DNA of 64,000 nucleotides, taken from positions 930,001 to 994,000 of the forward strand of contig OZ245815.1 in assembly GCA_965228425.1 (NCBI GenBank). Reading direction: 5' to 3'. This document shows, piece by piece, positions 8,105-16,816 of this stretch (within the stretch, counting starts at the first letter, position 1; each line of letters starts with the position of its first letter). Below the pieces are notes generated by a model, which saw nothing but the letters and a program-made list of their open reading frames with translations, did no database searches and was not told the origin of the DNA. A program made the translations under genes and the position numbers. Source of the stretch: JAJFJD01 sp965228425 (GTDB lineage: Bacteria; Pseudomonadota; Alphaproteobacteria; UBA8366).

Positions 8105-9064
8105 ATGAAACCATCCATCGCCTTCATCGGCCTCGGCATCATGGGCCATCGCATGCTGAACAACATGCAGAGCCATGGCGGATTCAAGCTGGCCTATGCT
8201 TGGGACCCTGACGCCACTGTCTGTAAGGCGGTCGCCGACCGGTTCCAGGGCATTCGTATCGGCAAGAGCGCGTCCGAGATCATCGCGGCGGCCGACACGG
8301 ACGTGGTCTATATCGCCTGCCCGCCGGCCGCGCATCGTGAGTATGCGATGGCCGCGGCCGATGCCAGAAAGATCGTCTATTGCGAGAAGCCGCTTGGCGT
8401 CGACGTCGCGGAAAGTCGTGCGCTGGTCGACCATGTCGAAAAAGCAGGCGTCGCCAATGTGGTGAACTTTCCCTTCGCGTCGTCGCGATCGATCGCCGAA
8501 ATGGCCGACCGGCTGGCCGACGGCACGGTCGGTGATGTGGCGGGCTTCGATATTCGGCTGCATTTCGCGAAATGGCCGCGCGACTGGCAGGCCGGCGCGA
8601 CCTGGCTCGCCGAGAAAAGGGAAGGCGGCTATGTGCGGGAGGTCTTCTCCCATTATGCTTATCTCACCGAGAAATTGTTCGGACCGGCCAAAATCGTCAA
8701 CGCGTCGACGCGGTATCCCGCCGACCCGGCGCTCTGCGAGACTCATTTCTGGGCGCAACTCGATTGCGGCGGCGTGCCGGTCTCGGTCGCCGGCGGGTCC
8801 GGCGGCGTCGGCCCGGACCGGGTCGAAGCGGTGATATGGGGCTCGAAGAAATCCTACCGGCTCTGGGATTGGAACCAGCTGTATTCCAGCACCGGCGGGG
8901 AGTGGGCGCGCGAATTGGCGGATGTGGACGACCCGCGCCAACAGGGCTATATGCGGACGCTGGACGACGTTTTGCGAATGGCCCAAGGCGAACCGCACCC
9001 GTTGCCGCCCTTCCGGGCGGCCCTGTCGGTTCAGGAACTGGTCGAGGATATCCTGACGCGTTGA
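8105..9064 (+). CDS. Gfo/Idh/MocA family NAD(P)-dependent oxidoreductase
   Basis: A 319-residue dehydrogenase with an N-terminal Rossmann domain (FIGLGIMG at residues 7-14) and the diagnostic EKPLG motif at 94-98, whose lysine is catalytic in the family. The C-terminal alpha/beta domain carries HFAKWPRDWQ and the putative active-site GGYVREVFSHYAYL. The ATG at 8105 is chosen because residues upstream in the same frame lie inside the RidA gene. It follows that RidA gene by 31 bp. Typical substrates are sugars, cyclitols or other polyols and amino-sugar derivatives; none can be assigned here. Confidence 0.85.
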   Translation: MKPSIAFIGLGIMGHRMLNNMQSHGGFKLAYAWDPDATVCKAVADRFQGIRIGKSASEIIAAADTDVVYIACPPAAHREYAMAAADARKIVYCEKPLGVDVAESRALVDHVEKAGVANVVNFPFASSRSIAEMADRLADGTVGDVAGFDIRLHFAKWPRDWQAGATWLAEKREGGYVREVFSHYAYLTEKLFGPAKIVNASTRYPADPALCETHFWAQLDCGGVPVSVAGGSGGVGPDRVEAVIWGSKKSYRLWDWNQLYSSTGGEWARELADVDDPRQQGYMRTLDDVLRMAQGEPHPLPPFRAALSVQELVEDILTR

Positions 9065-9080
9065 CCGGTAGGGTCGCGCG

Positions 9081-9839
9081 TCAATACCGTTGCCGCAGTT
9101 TCCGCATGCCGCCAAGCCAGCGGTCGACGTCGTTTGCCTTGCGCCGCATATAATCCAGCACTTCGGCGTGCGGCAGAATCAGGAAAGTCTCGTCGGACAT
9201 CGCCTGGACCACGGACTCCGCCACTGCGTCGGCCTCCAGCATGCCGTCCACCGCGGCGACCCGGCCTTCGCGCCCTTCGGTCATCGGCGTGCGCACCGCC
9301 TGGGGGCACAGGACCGACACACGCACGCCCCGGTCGCCGTAGCGGATCGCCAGCCATTCGGCGAAGGCGACGGCCGCGTGTTTGGTGACGGTGTATGTCG
9401 CGGAATCGATGTGCGACAGCAGGCCTGCCGCCGAGGCAGTGTTGACCAGATAGCCCTCGCCGCGCTCGGCCATTCTTTCGGCGACGGCGCGGGCGGCATG
9501 CACATGCGCCATGACATGCAGGTTCCAGTTCAAATTCCAGTCGTCGTCCGAAACGTGTTCGTCGCCGATATCGCAGATACCGGCATTCGAGCAGAAGATA
9601 TCGATCGGTCCGTGATCGGCCTCGGTTTGCTCGACCAGCGCGGCGATGTTGGCGGCATCCGTTACGTCGCAGACGACGGGGATCGCGCCGCAGGACTGCG
9701 CGACGGCCTTGAGCGCGTCTTCCTGCAAATCGACGGCGATGACCGCTTTGGCTTTCTCCGCCATGAACCGCTCGGTCAGCGCCCGGCCTATGCCGCTCGC
9801 CGCGCCTGTCACCACCGCGATTTTACCTGCAATTTGCAT
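9081..9839 (-). CDS. SDR family oxidoreductase
   Basis: A 252-residue classical short-chain dehydrogenase/reductase. The cofactor motif TGAASGIG is at residues 11-18, the NAG motif at 85-87 and the catalytic set Ser136, Tyr149 and Lys153 (YTVTK) has the normal spacing. The end of the chain (DYMRRKANDVDRWLGGMRKL) is like NAD-dependent SDRs annotated near CoA pathways. The ATG at 9839 is preferred over an upstream in-frame start because GGAGAG lies at the right distance. It is 47 bp downstream of a second SDR on the same strand, so the pair may be an operon. Confidence 0.85.
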   Translation of the reverse strand: MQIAGKIAVVTGAASGIGRALTERFMAEKAKAVIAVDLQEDALKAVAQSCGAIPVVCDVTDAANIAALVEQTEADHGPIDIFCSNAGICDIGDEHVSDDDWNLNWNLHVMAHVHAARAVAERMAERGEGYLVNTASAAGLLSHIDSATYTVTKHAAVAFAEWLAIRYGDRGVRVSVLCPQAVRTPMTEGREGRVAAVDGMLEADAVAESVVQAMSDETFLILPHAEVLDYMRRKANDVDRWLGGMRKLRQRY

Positions 9840-9886
9840 TCGGTCTCTCCGTGATCCGTCTCGAACCGGTTTGATGTTTGTGGTGG

Positions 9887-10699
9887 TCAGTCGGGCGCCG
9901 TGCGATCCTGCAGCCACGTGCCCGACCGGCCGTGATCGATCGGGATGGACGTGCCGGTGATATCGAAGGAACTATCCTGGCACAAAAAGGCGATGAGCTT
10001 TCCCGCGCGTTCGGGCAGCACGAAGCCGCCGGGCTGGCGGCGGCGCAGCAGATATTCCTCCGCCGCAGCGTCGAAACTGATGCCTTTCTCCTCGGCAAGC
10101 TGGTTCACGAATTTTTCGGAGTTGGGGGTCAGAACCGAGCCCGGGTTGATGGCGTTGCAGGTGATGTTCAGCGAATCGCTGGTCTCGGCCGCCGTCGCGC
10201 GCGTCAGGCCGATCAGCGCGGTCTTTGTCGTCACATAGTCGGCGCGTCCGGTCTGGCCCGACAAACCAAGCACCGACGAGATGTTCACGATGCGGCCCCA
10301 TTCGTTGTCGCGCATGCCGGGCAACACCCGCTGCGTCAGGATGAACGGCGCGGTGAGGTTGACCGCGAGCGCGTGATTCCACTCGTCGCGGTCGAAATCG
10401 TCGATCTTGTGGAAGTAACGGATCACCGCGTTGTTCACCAGGATATCGACTGACCCGAAGGCCGTGACGGTCTCGTCCACCAGCGCGTCGATCTGTGCGG
10501 CATCCGCCAAGTCCGCGCCATGGTACCGCACCGAGACGCCGTGTTCGGCTTCCATCCCGGCGCGCAGGGTTTCGATCTCGTCGGCGTCGCCGAAACCGTT
10601 GAGCATGACGTTGCAGCCTTCCGCCGCCAGGACTTTCGCGGTCGCCTCGCCGAGCCCGCGTGTCGATCCGGTGATGAGCGCGTTCTTTCCGTTCAGCAT
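9887..10699 (-). CDS. SDR family oxidoreductase (3-hydroxyacid dehydrogenase-like)
   Basis: A 270-residue classical SDR. It has TGSTRGLG at residues 10-17, NNAV at 89-92 (the usual Gly of NNAG replaced by Val) and catalytic Ser142, Tyr155 and Lys159 (YVTTK). The LNGFGDADEIETL segment resembles D-3-hydroxybutyrate dehydrogenases, but a substrate loop of about 20 extra residues (NQLAEEKGISFDAAAEEYLL) is also seen in other 3-hydroxyacid SDRs. The ATG at 10699 begins MLNGKNALITG; upstream in-frame residues look non-coding. It precedes the second SDR with a short gap and is divergent from the CaiB gene. Confidence 0.85.
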   Translation of the reverse strand: MLNGKNALITGSTRGLGEATAKVLAAEGCNVMLNGFGDADEIETLRAGMEAEHGVSVRYHGADLADAAQIDALVDETVTAFGSVDILVNNAVIRYFHKIDDFDRDEWNHALAVNLTAPFILTQRVLPGMRDNEWGRIVNISSVLGLSGQTGRADYVTTKTALIGLTRATAAETSDSLNITCNAINPGSVLTPNSEKFVNQLAEEKGISFDAAAEEYLLRRRQPGGFVLPERAGKLIAFLCQDSSFDITGTSIPIDHGRSGTWLQDRTAPD

Positions 10700-10864
10700 G
10701 ATGGGGTTCCCTAATTCACTGTCGCCCCAGCTTAGCAAGCAACCGCGCAATGCGGGAATCGGCGCGCCGTCCCCGGGTTTCTTGGCCAAGGGCGGGGTCT
10801 TGGTCTACGCTAACCCAGCCGGTTACGGCCAAAACGAAAACGTCTAGGGAAGGACCGCGCGCCG

Positions 10865-12091
10865 ATGACCGGCCGAATATTCGATGGCTTGAAAGTACTT
10901 GATGTCGCCAGCTTCATCGCCGGCCCCGTCGCCGCGACCTTCATGGCGGATTTCGGCGCGGAGGTGATCAAGGTCGAAGCACCCGGCGGCGATCCCTATC
11001 GAAAGTTCGATCGGGGTCCGGGCATGCCGGCGGCTGATTTCGATTACTCCTGGCTGGCCGACAATCGGAGCAAGCGCGGGATCTGTCTCGATCTGAAGCA
11101 GGAAGACGGTCAGGCCATCTTGCGCAAGCTGGTCGCCGACGCCGACGTCTTCGTCACGAATTTTCCCCTGCCGGTGCGCGGAAAACTCAAGCTGACGTAT
11201 GAAGATCTGCAGCCGCTGAACAACCGCTTGATCTACGCGTCCTTGACCGCCTACGGCGAGGAAGGGCCGGAAGCGGCGAAGACCGGGTTCGATTCGACGG
11301 CATTGTGGGCGCGCAGCGGATTGATGCATCAGGTAAAGACCGCGCCGGACGCTGCGCCGGCGCGCTCGGTGCCGGGCATGGGCGATCACCCCACCGGGAC
11401 CGCATTGTTCGCCTCGATCGCCATGGCGCTCTATCAACGCGAGAAGACCGGCGAAGGTAGCCATGTCTCGACATCGCTTGTCGCGAATGGCGCCTGGTGG
11501 AATACGGTGTATCTGCAGGCCGCGCTGACCGGCGTGGAGATTCCGCCGAGGCCGCATCGCGATGATTGGTTCAACGGATTGTCCAACCACTATCAATGCC
11601 GCGACGGACGATGGTTCATCTTGGCGTTGGTGAGCGAGGATAAATATGCGGGCCGCTTCTTTTCGGCGATAGAGCGATTGGACCTGCTCGACGACCCGCG
11701 GTTTTGCGACAGCGCGGCGCGGCGGGACAATGCCCAATCGCTTATCGCCGTCCTCGACGAGGTGTTCCGGCAGAAGGATTGGGCCGAGTGGCAGCCGCGG
11801 CTCGAGGAACACGGTATTCCCTTCGGCCTGATCAATCGGCCGGAAGACGTGCCGTCGGACCGGACATTCGAAGACGCCGGCGCGGTCGTGCCGGTGGGCT
11901 ACGAAGACGGGCCGGTCGACCGAACCATCGGCACCCCGGTGTTCATGCGCGGCCAGGCCAAGGTGCCGCCGCGTCCGCCGCCGAGCATGGGTCAGCACAA
12001 CACCGAGGTACTGCGCGAGCTCGGCTATGACGATGCCGAGATCGAGCGCTTGGAGGCGGCCGGCACCGTGCAAAAGGGAGATACGAGGTGA
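10865..12091 (+). CDS. CaiB/BaiF family (class III) CoA-transferase
   Basis: A 408-residue class III CoA-transferase that should activate an organic acid by moving CoA from a donor thioester. The N-terminal VLDVASFIAGPVAATFMADFG and the nucleotide-like EVIKVE strand are diagnostic. The catalytic aspartate is Asp174 in PGMGDHPTG. Length is normal. It is the first gene of a plus-strand operon with two acyl-CoA dehydrogenase genes, spaced 4 and 13 bp apart, so the expected logic is CoA activation of an acid followed by alpha,beta-oxidation. The acid is unknown. Confidence 0.9.
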   Translation: MTGRIFDGLKVLDVASFIAGPVAATFMADFGAEVIKVEAPGGDPYRKFDRGPGMPAADFDYSWLADNRSKRGICLDLKQEDGQAILRKLVADADVFVTNFPLPVRGKLKLTYEDLQPLNNRLIYASLTAYGEEGPEAAKTGFDSTALWARSGLMHQVKTAPDAAPARSVPGMGDHPTGTALFASIAMALYQREKTGEGSHVSTSLVANGAWWNTVYLQAALTGVEIPPRPHRDDWFNGLSNHYQCRDGRWFILALVSEDKYAGRFFSAIERLDLLDDPRFCDSAARRDNAQSLIAVLDEVFRQKDWAEWQPRLEEHGIPFGLINRPEDVPSDRTFEDAGAVVPVGYEDGPVDRTIGTPVFMRGQAKVPPRPPPSMGQHNTEVLRELGYDDAEIERLEAAGTVQKGDTR

Positions 12092-12095
12092 CCGG

Positions 12096-13211
12096 ATGAA
12101 TTTCGATCTTTCCGACGAACAGCGGATGCTGCGCGATCAGGCACGGCGCTTCCTCGACGAAAAGGGGTCGCCGGATGCCGCCCGGGCGGTGCTGGAGGGC
12201 GATGCGCCTTTCGACCGTGACCTGTGGGCCGGCATGGCGGACCTTGGCTGGATGGCGACGGCTATTCCAGAAGCCTATGGCGGCGCGGGCTTGAGTCATG
12301 AAGAGCTATGCGTCATCGCGGAGGAATTGGGCCGGGCGATCGCGCCGACGCCCTTCAGTTCCTCGATCTATCTGGCCGCGGAGGCGATCCTTCTCGCCGG
12401 GTCGGAGGAGCAGAAGCAACGGTATCTGCCGCTGCTCGCCAGCGGCGAAAAAATGGGCTGCGTTGCCGTCGCGGAAGGCGTGCAGCGCCCGGGTCCCGCC
12501 GACGTAAAGGTCCGGTTCGAGAACGGCGCACTGACCGGTGAGAAACTTCCCGTGGCGGACGGCGATGTGGCCGATTTCGCGGTCGTTCTGGCGCGAACGG
12601 GCGGCGGCGAGCGCGATCTTTCGCTTGTTATGGCCGATCTCGACAGCGTCGATTGCACGAATGTCGAAACGGTCGATCCGTCGCGCAGCCATGCCCGCAT
12701 TCGGTTCGACGGCGCGGCGGGCGAGTTGCTGGGCGCGTCGGGAGACGGCTGGGCGGTGATGGAACGGGTTTTCGACCGGGCGGCGATCCTGTTCGCCTTC
12801 GAGCAGGTCGGCGGCGCACAGGCCTGCCTCGACATGGCCACCGACTACGCCAAGTCCCGCTATGCCTTTGGGCGGCCGATCGGATCGTTCCAGGCGATCA
12901 AGCACAAGCTGGCGGATATGTATATCGCGCTCGAACTGGCGCGGTCGAACGCCCTTTATGGCGCCTGGGCGCTTGCCAACGACGCACCGGACTTGCCGAC
13001 GGCGGCGGCTGCCGCGCGGGTGGCCGCGATCCAGGCCTACTCGCTGGCGTCGAAGGAGAATATCCAGACCCACGGCGGCATGGGCTACACCTGGGAGGTG
13101 GATGCGCAGCTTTACTACCGCCGCGCCGCGTTGCTGGCGCAGACCGTGGGCGGCGAGCGGCGCTGGAAGGACAAGCTGATCACCCGCCTCGAAACCCGTA
13201 ACGTCGCCTGA
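12096..13211 (+). CDS. Acyl-CoA dehydrogenase family protein (no EGT catalytic loop)
   Basis: A 371-residue FAD-binding acyl-CoA dehydrogenase fold protein. The N-terminal helix FDLSDEQRMLRDQARRFL, the FAD/CoA segment YAFGRPIGSFQAIKH near residue 255-270 and QTHGGMGYTWE near 325-335 place it clearly. In the loop that carries the catalytic glutamate (YEGT in medium-chain enzymes) it reads QTVGGE, so that base is missing at the usual place. Such subunits often pair with a second acyl-CoA dehydrogenase to form heteromers. The ATG at 12096 lies four bases after the CaiB stop, and the next acyl-CoA dehydrogenase follows after 13 bp. Confidence 0.85.
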   Translation: MNFDLSDEQRMLRDQARRFLDEKGSPDAARAVLEGDAPFDRDLWAGMADLGWMATAIPEAYGGAGLSHEELCVIAEELGRAIAPTPFSSSIYLAAEAILLAGSEEQKQRYLPLLASGEKMGCVAVAEGVQRPGPADVKVRFENGALTGEKLPVADGDVADFAVVLARTGGGERDLSLVMADLDSVDCTNVETVDPSRSHARIRFDGAAGELLGASGDGWAVMERVFDRAAILFAFEQVGGAQACLDMATDYAKSRYAFGRPIGSFQAIKHKLADMYIALELARSNALYGAWALANDAPDLPTAAAAARVAAIQAYSLASKENIQTHGGMGYTWEVDAQLYYRRAALLAQTVGGERRWKDKLITRLETRNVA

Positions 13212-13224
13212 CCGGGAGGACACG

Positions 13225-14454
13225 ATGGATTTCAACGACACGCCGGAAGAAGCCGAATTTCGCGCCGAGGCGCGGGCGTTTCTGACCGCGAACGCGGAAC
13301 CGAAGGAGCCGGGGAAAGTGTTTCCCGTCCTCTATGGCGCGGAGGGGCTGATCGATGCCGCACGGCCCTGGCAGGCTAAGAAATTCGAGGCCGGACTGGC
13401 CGGGATCACGGTTCCTCAGGAATACGGCGGCCGCGGCGGTACCCAGATGCAGCAGGTGATCTACAGTCAGGAGGAAGCGAATTTTCTGACGCCGCGCGGC
13501 GTCTATGAGGTCGGTCTCGGCATGTGCGTGCCGGTCATGCTGACCTACGGCACCGAGGAACAGAAGCAACGCTACGTGCCGCCGGCGCTGCGCGGCGAGG
13601 AGGTCTGGTGCCAGCTTTTCTCCGAACCGTCGGCGGGATCGGATCTCGCGAACCTGCGGACGCGCGCGGTGCGCGACGGCGACGACTGGATCATCAACGG
13701 CCAGAAGATCTGGACCTCGGTCGCGCATCTCGCCGATTTCGGTGTGCTCGTCACCCGCAGCGATCCGAACGCGCCCAAGCACAAAGGCCTGACCTATTTC
13801 TTCATCGATATGAAGTCGCCGGGCATTGAGACCCGCCGCATCAAGCAGATCGCCGGGACATCCAACTTCAACGAGGTCTTCTTCACCGACGTGCGCGTGC
13901 CCGACAGCCAGCGGCTGGGCGCGGTGGGCGATGGATGGAAGGTGGCGATCACCACGCTGATGAACGAACGGGTGGCGGTCGGCGACCGGGCCGCGCCGGA
14001 TTTCGATGACATCTTCGGTCTGGCCCGCGAGTTGATGCTGGAAGACGGGCTCGCCGTGGCGGACCCGATGGTCCGTGACAAGCTGGCCAACTGGTATATC
14101 CAGATGCAGGGGATTCGGCTGACCCGGTTCCGCACCATCACCGCATTGTCGCGCGGCGAGCGGCCGGGGCCGGAATCCTCGATCAACAAGGTGGTGAACG
14201 GCACCAAACGCCAGCAGATCGCGCATTTCGCACTCGACCTGATGGACATGGCAGGCGCGGTCTACGACGAGGAGCTGATGCCAATGAAGGCGCTATTCCA
14301 GGAAGCGGTGCTGTCGTCGCCGCGCGACCGGATCGCCGGCGGGACCGACGAAATCCTGCGCAACATCATTGCCGAGCGTGTTCTGGGCCTGCCGCAGGAT
14401 ATCCGGGTCGACAAGGACGTACCGTTCAACGAAGTGCCGGGCGGCGACGGATAA
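13225..14454 (+). CDS. Acyl-CoA dehydrogenase family protein
   Basis: A 409-residue acyl-CoA dehydrogenase. The substrate/FAD segments WCQLFSEPSAGSDLANL and DWIINGQKIWTS are strongly conserved, and the C-terminal GGTDEILRNIIAERVLGLP is a family signature with GGT in place of the EGT catalytic triplet. GGGAGGACACG upstream of the ATG at 13225 is a good ribosome site. It is the third gene of the CaiB operon and pairs with the preceding, partly degenerate acyl-CoA dehydrogenase. That arrangement resembles the FadE heteromers of steroid side-chain catabolism, but similarity to those specific proteins was not tested. Confidence 0.88.
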   Translation: MDFNDTPEEAEFRAEARAFLTANAEPKEPGKVFPVLYGAEGLIDAARPWQAKKFEAGLAGITVPQEYGGRGGTQMQQVIYSQEEANFLTPRGVYEVGLGMCVPVMLTYGTEEQKQRYVPPALRGEEVWCQLFSEPSAGSDLANLRTRAVRDGDDWIINGQKIWTSVAHLADFGVLVTRSDPNAPKHKGLTYFFIDMKSPGIETRRIKQIAGTSNFNEVFFTDVRVPDSQRLGAVGDGWKVAITTLMNERVAVGDRAAPDFDDIFGLARELMLEDGLAVADPMVRDKLANWYIQMQGIRLTRFRTITALSRGERPGPESSINKVVNGTKRQQIAHFALDLMDMAGAVYDEELMPMKALFQEAVLSSPRDRIAGGTDEILRNIIAERVLGLPQDIRVDKDVPFNEVPGGDG

Positions 14455-14553
14455 CGACTCTTTGCTGCACATCACCTCAACCTCGGCTACGCGGTGCCAT
14501 GGCGATCGCGGAACCGCAAATCCTAAATCAAACAATCTCAAGGGAGTGACCCC

Positions 14554-15156
14554 ATGAAACTCTTCTACAGCGGCAACTCACCGTATGCCCGCCGGCCGCG
14601 CATCGTGGCCCGCGAGGCCGGGCTGATGGATCGTATCGAAGAAGTCGACTCCGGCCCGCTCGGCGGCAGCGACAGCATCCTGCTCACACATGGCCCCGGC
14701 GGGAAGGTACCGGGCCTGCTGACGGACAATGGCGTGTATCTCTGCGAATCGCTGATCATATGCCGCTATCTGAATGATCTCTCCGGCGGCGGCCTGCTGC
14801 CGTCCGACGCCAAGGCATTGGAAGAGGCATTGCATGTGGACGGTGTCGCGTCGTTGCTGATGGACTCGCTGTTCACCCGGTCGCGGGAAAACCGCCGCGA
14901 CAAATCCGAACAGTCGCCGGGCGTGATCGAGATCGAGGCCACGCGGGCCGGGCGCACTTATGACGAGCTGGAGACTCTCGCCGGCGGGTTCGGTGACACG
15001 GTCCATCTCGGCATGGCCACCACCGTAGCAGCGCTGGGCTATGCGGATTGGCGCCATCCCGGCGACGAATGGCGGCAGGGCCGGCCGACGCTCGCCGGGT
15101 GGTTCGAGCAAATCATGCAACGTCCCGCGATGGATGAGACCAAACCGATCTTCTAG
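14554..15156 (+). CDS. Glutathione S-transferase family protein
   Basis: A 200-residue protein with an N-terminal thioredoxin-fold GST domain: KLFYSGNSPYARRPRIVARE holds the first strand and the Ser/Tyr-rich active-site loop, KVPGLL provides the cis-proline and the CESLIICRYL segment binds the glutathione gamma-glutamyl group. The C-terminal helical domain follows. Ribosome site AAGGGAGTG precedes the ATG. It lies 99 bp after the second acyl-CoA dehydrogenase and convergent with the aconitase X operon. It may detoxify or isomerise a pathway intermediate, but it could equally be a general stress enzyme. Confidence 0.85.
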   Translation: MKLFYSGNSPYARRPRIVAREAGLMDRIEEVDSGPLGGSDSILLTHGPGGKVPGLLTDNGVYLCESLIICRYLNDLSGGGLLPSDAKALEEALHVDGVASLLMDSLFTRSRENRRDKSEQSPGVIEIEATRAGRTYDELETLAGGFGDTVHLGMATTVAALGYADWRHPGDEWRQGRPTLAGWFEQIMQRPAMDETKPIF

Positions 15157-15563
15157 GCGGATTTTTCGATGGTCACCCGGCCCGCCTGCGGATCGACGAA
15201 CACCGTGTCGCCGGTTTTGATCGCCTCGGTGATATCCGTCTCGAAGCGATGCATGAAGGGCAGTTCGGCGAAGGCGGCGCCTTGGGCCATCACCGGATTG
15301 GCGTCGTTGAGCAGCAAGGCCAGCGGCGCCTTCTCGTTGATTACCATTTCCCGCAGCATCCAGGCCGATGCCACGCCGCCCTTCGCCGCGTTCAGGACCA
15401 GCACACGGCCAACATAGTTTTCGCCGAACAGCTTATGCGCGCGCCGCGAGAACACGCCGCGGTCGCGGTCCAGGTCGTAGCGGGTGCTGAAGTTGTCGCT
15501 TGCTACCAGGGCAGTCCCGCGGACCTGTCCGCCGATCCCCTTGTGGCCGGTGATCACGCTCAT
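15153..15563 (-). CDS. Aconitase X swivel-domain (small) subunit
   Basis: A 136-residue protein of the DUF126/aconitase X swivel family. Typical features are the early KGIGGQVRGTALVASDNFS stretch, with the conserved serine that is phosphorylated or active in the family, then GRVLVLNAAKGGVASAW and the final GDTVFVDPQAGRVTI. The ATG at 15563 overlaps the stop of the large subunit gene by four bases. Together they form a two-subunit aconitase X of the bacterial type, which dehydrates hydroxy acids such as cis-3-hydroxy-L-proline. No proline-catabolism gene is adjacent, so the substrate may differ. Confidence 0.85.
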   Translation of the reverse strand: MSVITGHKGIGGQVRGTALVASDNFSTRYDLDRDRGVFSRRAHKLFGENYVGRVLVLNAAKGGVASAWMLREMVINEKAPLALLLNDANPVMAQGAAFAELPFMHRFETDITEAIKTGDTVFVDPQAGRVTIEKSA

Positions 15564-16816
15564 GCCGTCCTCACGATCCGGCCGGCGACCGCTGACTCGA
15601 CGCAATCCTCCAGGGAGGCCGCGACCGGTTCGTATCCGTAGCCCTCGGTGATGTTCGCCGTCTTGACCGATTGCGTCATCAGCCGCGTCCACCCGTGCGC
15701 CGCGCGGATTTCCTTGGCGAAGGTCGCGAAGAAATCGGGACCGTGGACCAGCAGGCCGCCGGCGTCTTCAATCTGCTGCGCGATTCCGGCCCGTTGGCAG
15801 GCCTCTTTGATCTCCAGCGGCGTGTAGACGAGCAGGGTCGTGTTCGTATGCACCTTGCGCTCGGCCAACACTTCCGCGATCGCGTAGACCTCGGGCATGG
15901 TGAGCTGCGGCGCGCCGAAGGCGACCACGTCGAGGGGTTCGCCGTCGCCCTCGTATTCGCGGTGGAAGGCGTCGATGTCGGCCTGGGTCACGACGGTGGG
16001 TTCGGGTGGTGGGCCGCCGAAGGCGTCCTGCGCGTCGCGGGCCTCGGGCGTGACGCCGACCACGTGGAACATGGCGTGCGAGCCGTAGCTGGCGAGGCAG
16101 AGCGCCAGATGGTTCAGGGAAATCGCATCCGGCCGCTCGGCGATGCCGTCGATCACCGGCACCTTCCAATAGGACGCGAGTTGCCGCCCGACGATCGCGC
16201 CGACCGCGCCCCAGTCGGCTGTGTTCTTGGGCTTGCCTTCCAGGATGAAGTAATCCGTGCCGCGGCGGTTGGCGTCCAGGTGAAACCCGTAGCGCGGCAC
16301 CCGGCCGGTCAGCATGGCGGCGATAGCGGATGGCCCGGCTTCAAAATTGCTGCGGACCCCGACCATGGCGTTGGCGTAGACCACGGTCGGCGTGCCGCTG
16401 AACGCGCAGGACTCGCCGAAGGCGGGCAGCGGGATTGAATGATTATTGAAATAGCCGTGCGCCTTCATTGCGCCCATCCGGCAGAGCGCGTCGATCGCCC
16501 GCTGCGTATCACCGACCAGCGGCTTTCCGGGCAGCAGCCGTTCGAAGGCACGGTCGTCGAACCCGCGGCTGTCGACGATGGCCAGCGTGCGCAGACGGCG
16601 ATCCTCGGCCGGTATGTCGGCCATCTCCTCCAAAAAGGCGAGACCCGATGCGCCCAGCGTTTCCGCGTCGGTGATCATGTGGGCGAAGCGAATCTCGGCG
16701 AAGTCCTCCGCTTCGAAGAACTCGCCGACCCGTTTCTGATAGGCGATCGCCCATTCGGCGCCCTTGCCAAGTTCGCCGGCCTCCATCGCCGCTTCGACCT
16801 CGGTCAGCCGCATCAT
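15560..16816 (-). CDS. Aconitase X catalytic (large) subunit
   Basis: A 418-residue DUF521/aconitase X catalytic subunit, an Fe-S or metal-dependent hydro-lyase. The N-terminal LTEVEAAMEAGELGKGAEWA, the ITDAETLGASGLAFLEEMAD stretch and the cysteine-containing FGESCAFSGTPTVVYANAM segment fit the family. Start codons ATG at 16816 and 16813 are adjacent; 16816 is chosen because it overlaps the stop of the upstream molybdenum hydroxylase gene in an ATGA arrangement. The three genes XDH-large, AcnX-large and AcnX-small form a tightly coupled operon, which suggests oxidation of a substrate followed by dehydration. Confidence 0.88.
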   Translation of the reverse strand: MMRLTEVEAAMEAGELGKGAEWAIAYQKRVGEFFEAEDFAEIRFAHMITDAETLGASGLAFLEEMADIPAEDRRLRTLAIVDSRGFDDRAFERLLPGKPLVGDTQRAIDALCRMGAMKAHGYFNNHSIPLPAFGESCAFSGTPTVVYANAMVGVRSNFEAGPSAIAAMLTGRVPRYGFHLDANRRGTDYFILEGKPKNTADWGAVGAIVGRQLASYWKVPVIDGIAERPDAISLNHLALCLASYGSHAMFHVVGVTPEARDAQDAFGGPPPEPTVVTQADIDAFHREYEGDGEPLDVVAFGAPQLTMPEVYAIAEVLAERKVHTNTTLLVYTPLEIKEACQRAGIAQQIEDAGGLLVHGPDFFATFAKEIRAAHGWTRLMTQSVKTANITEGYGYEPVAASLEDCVESAVAGRIVRTA

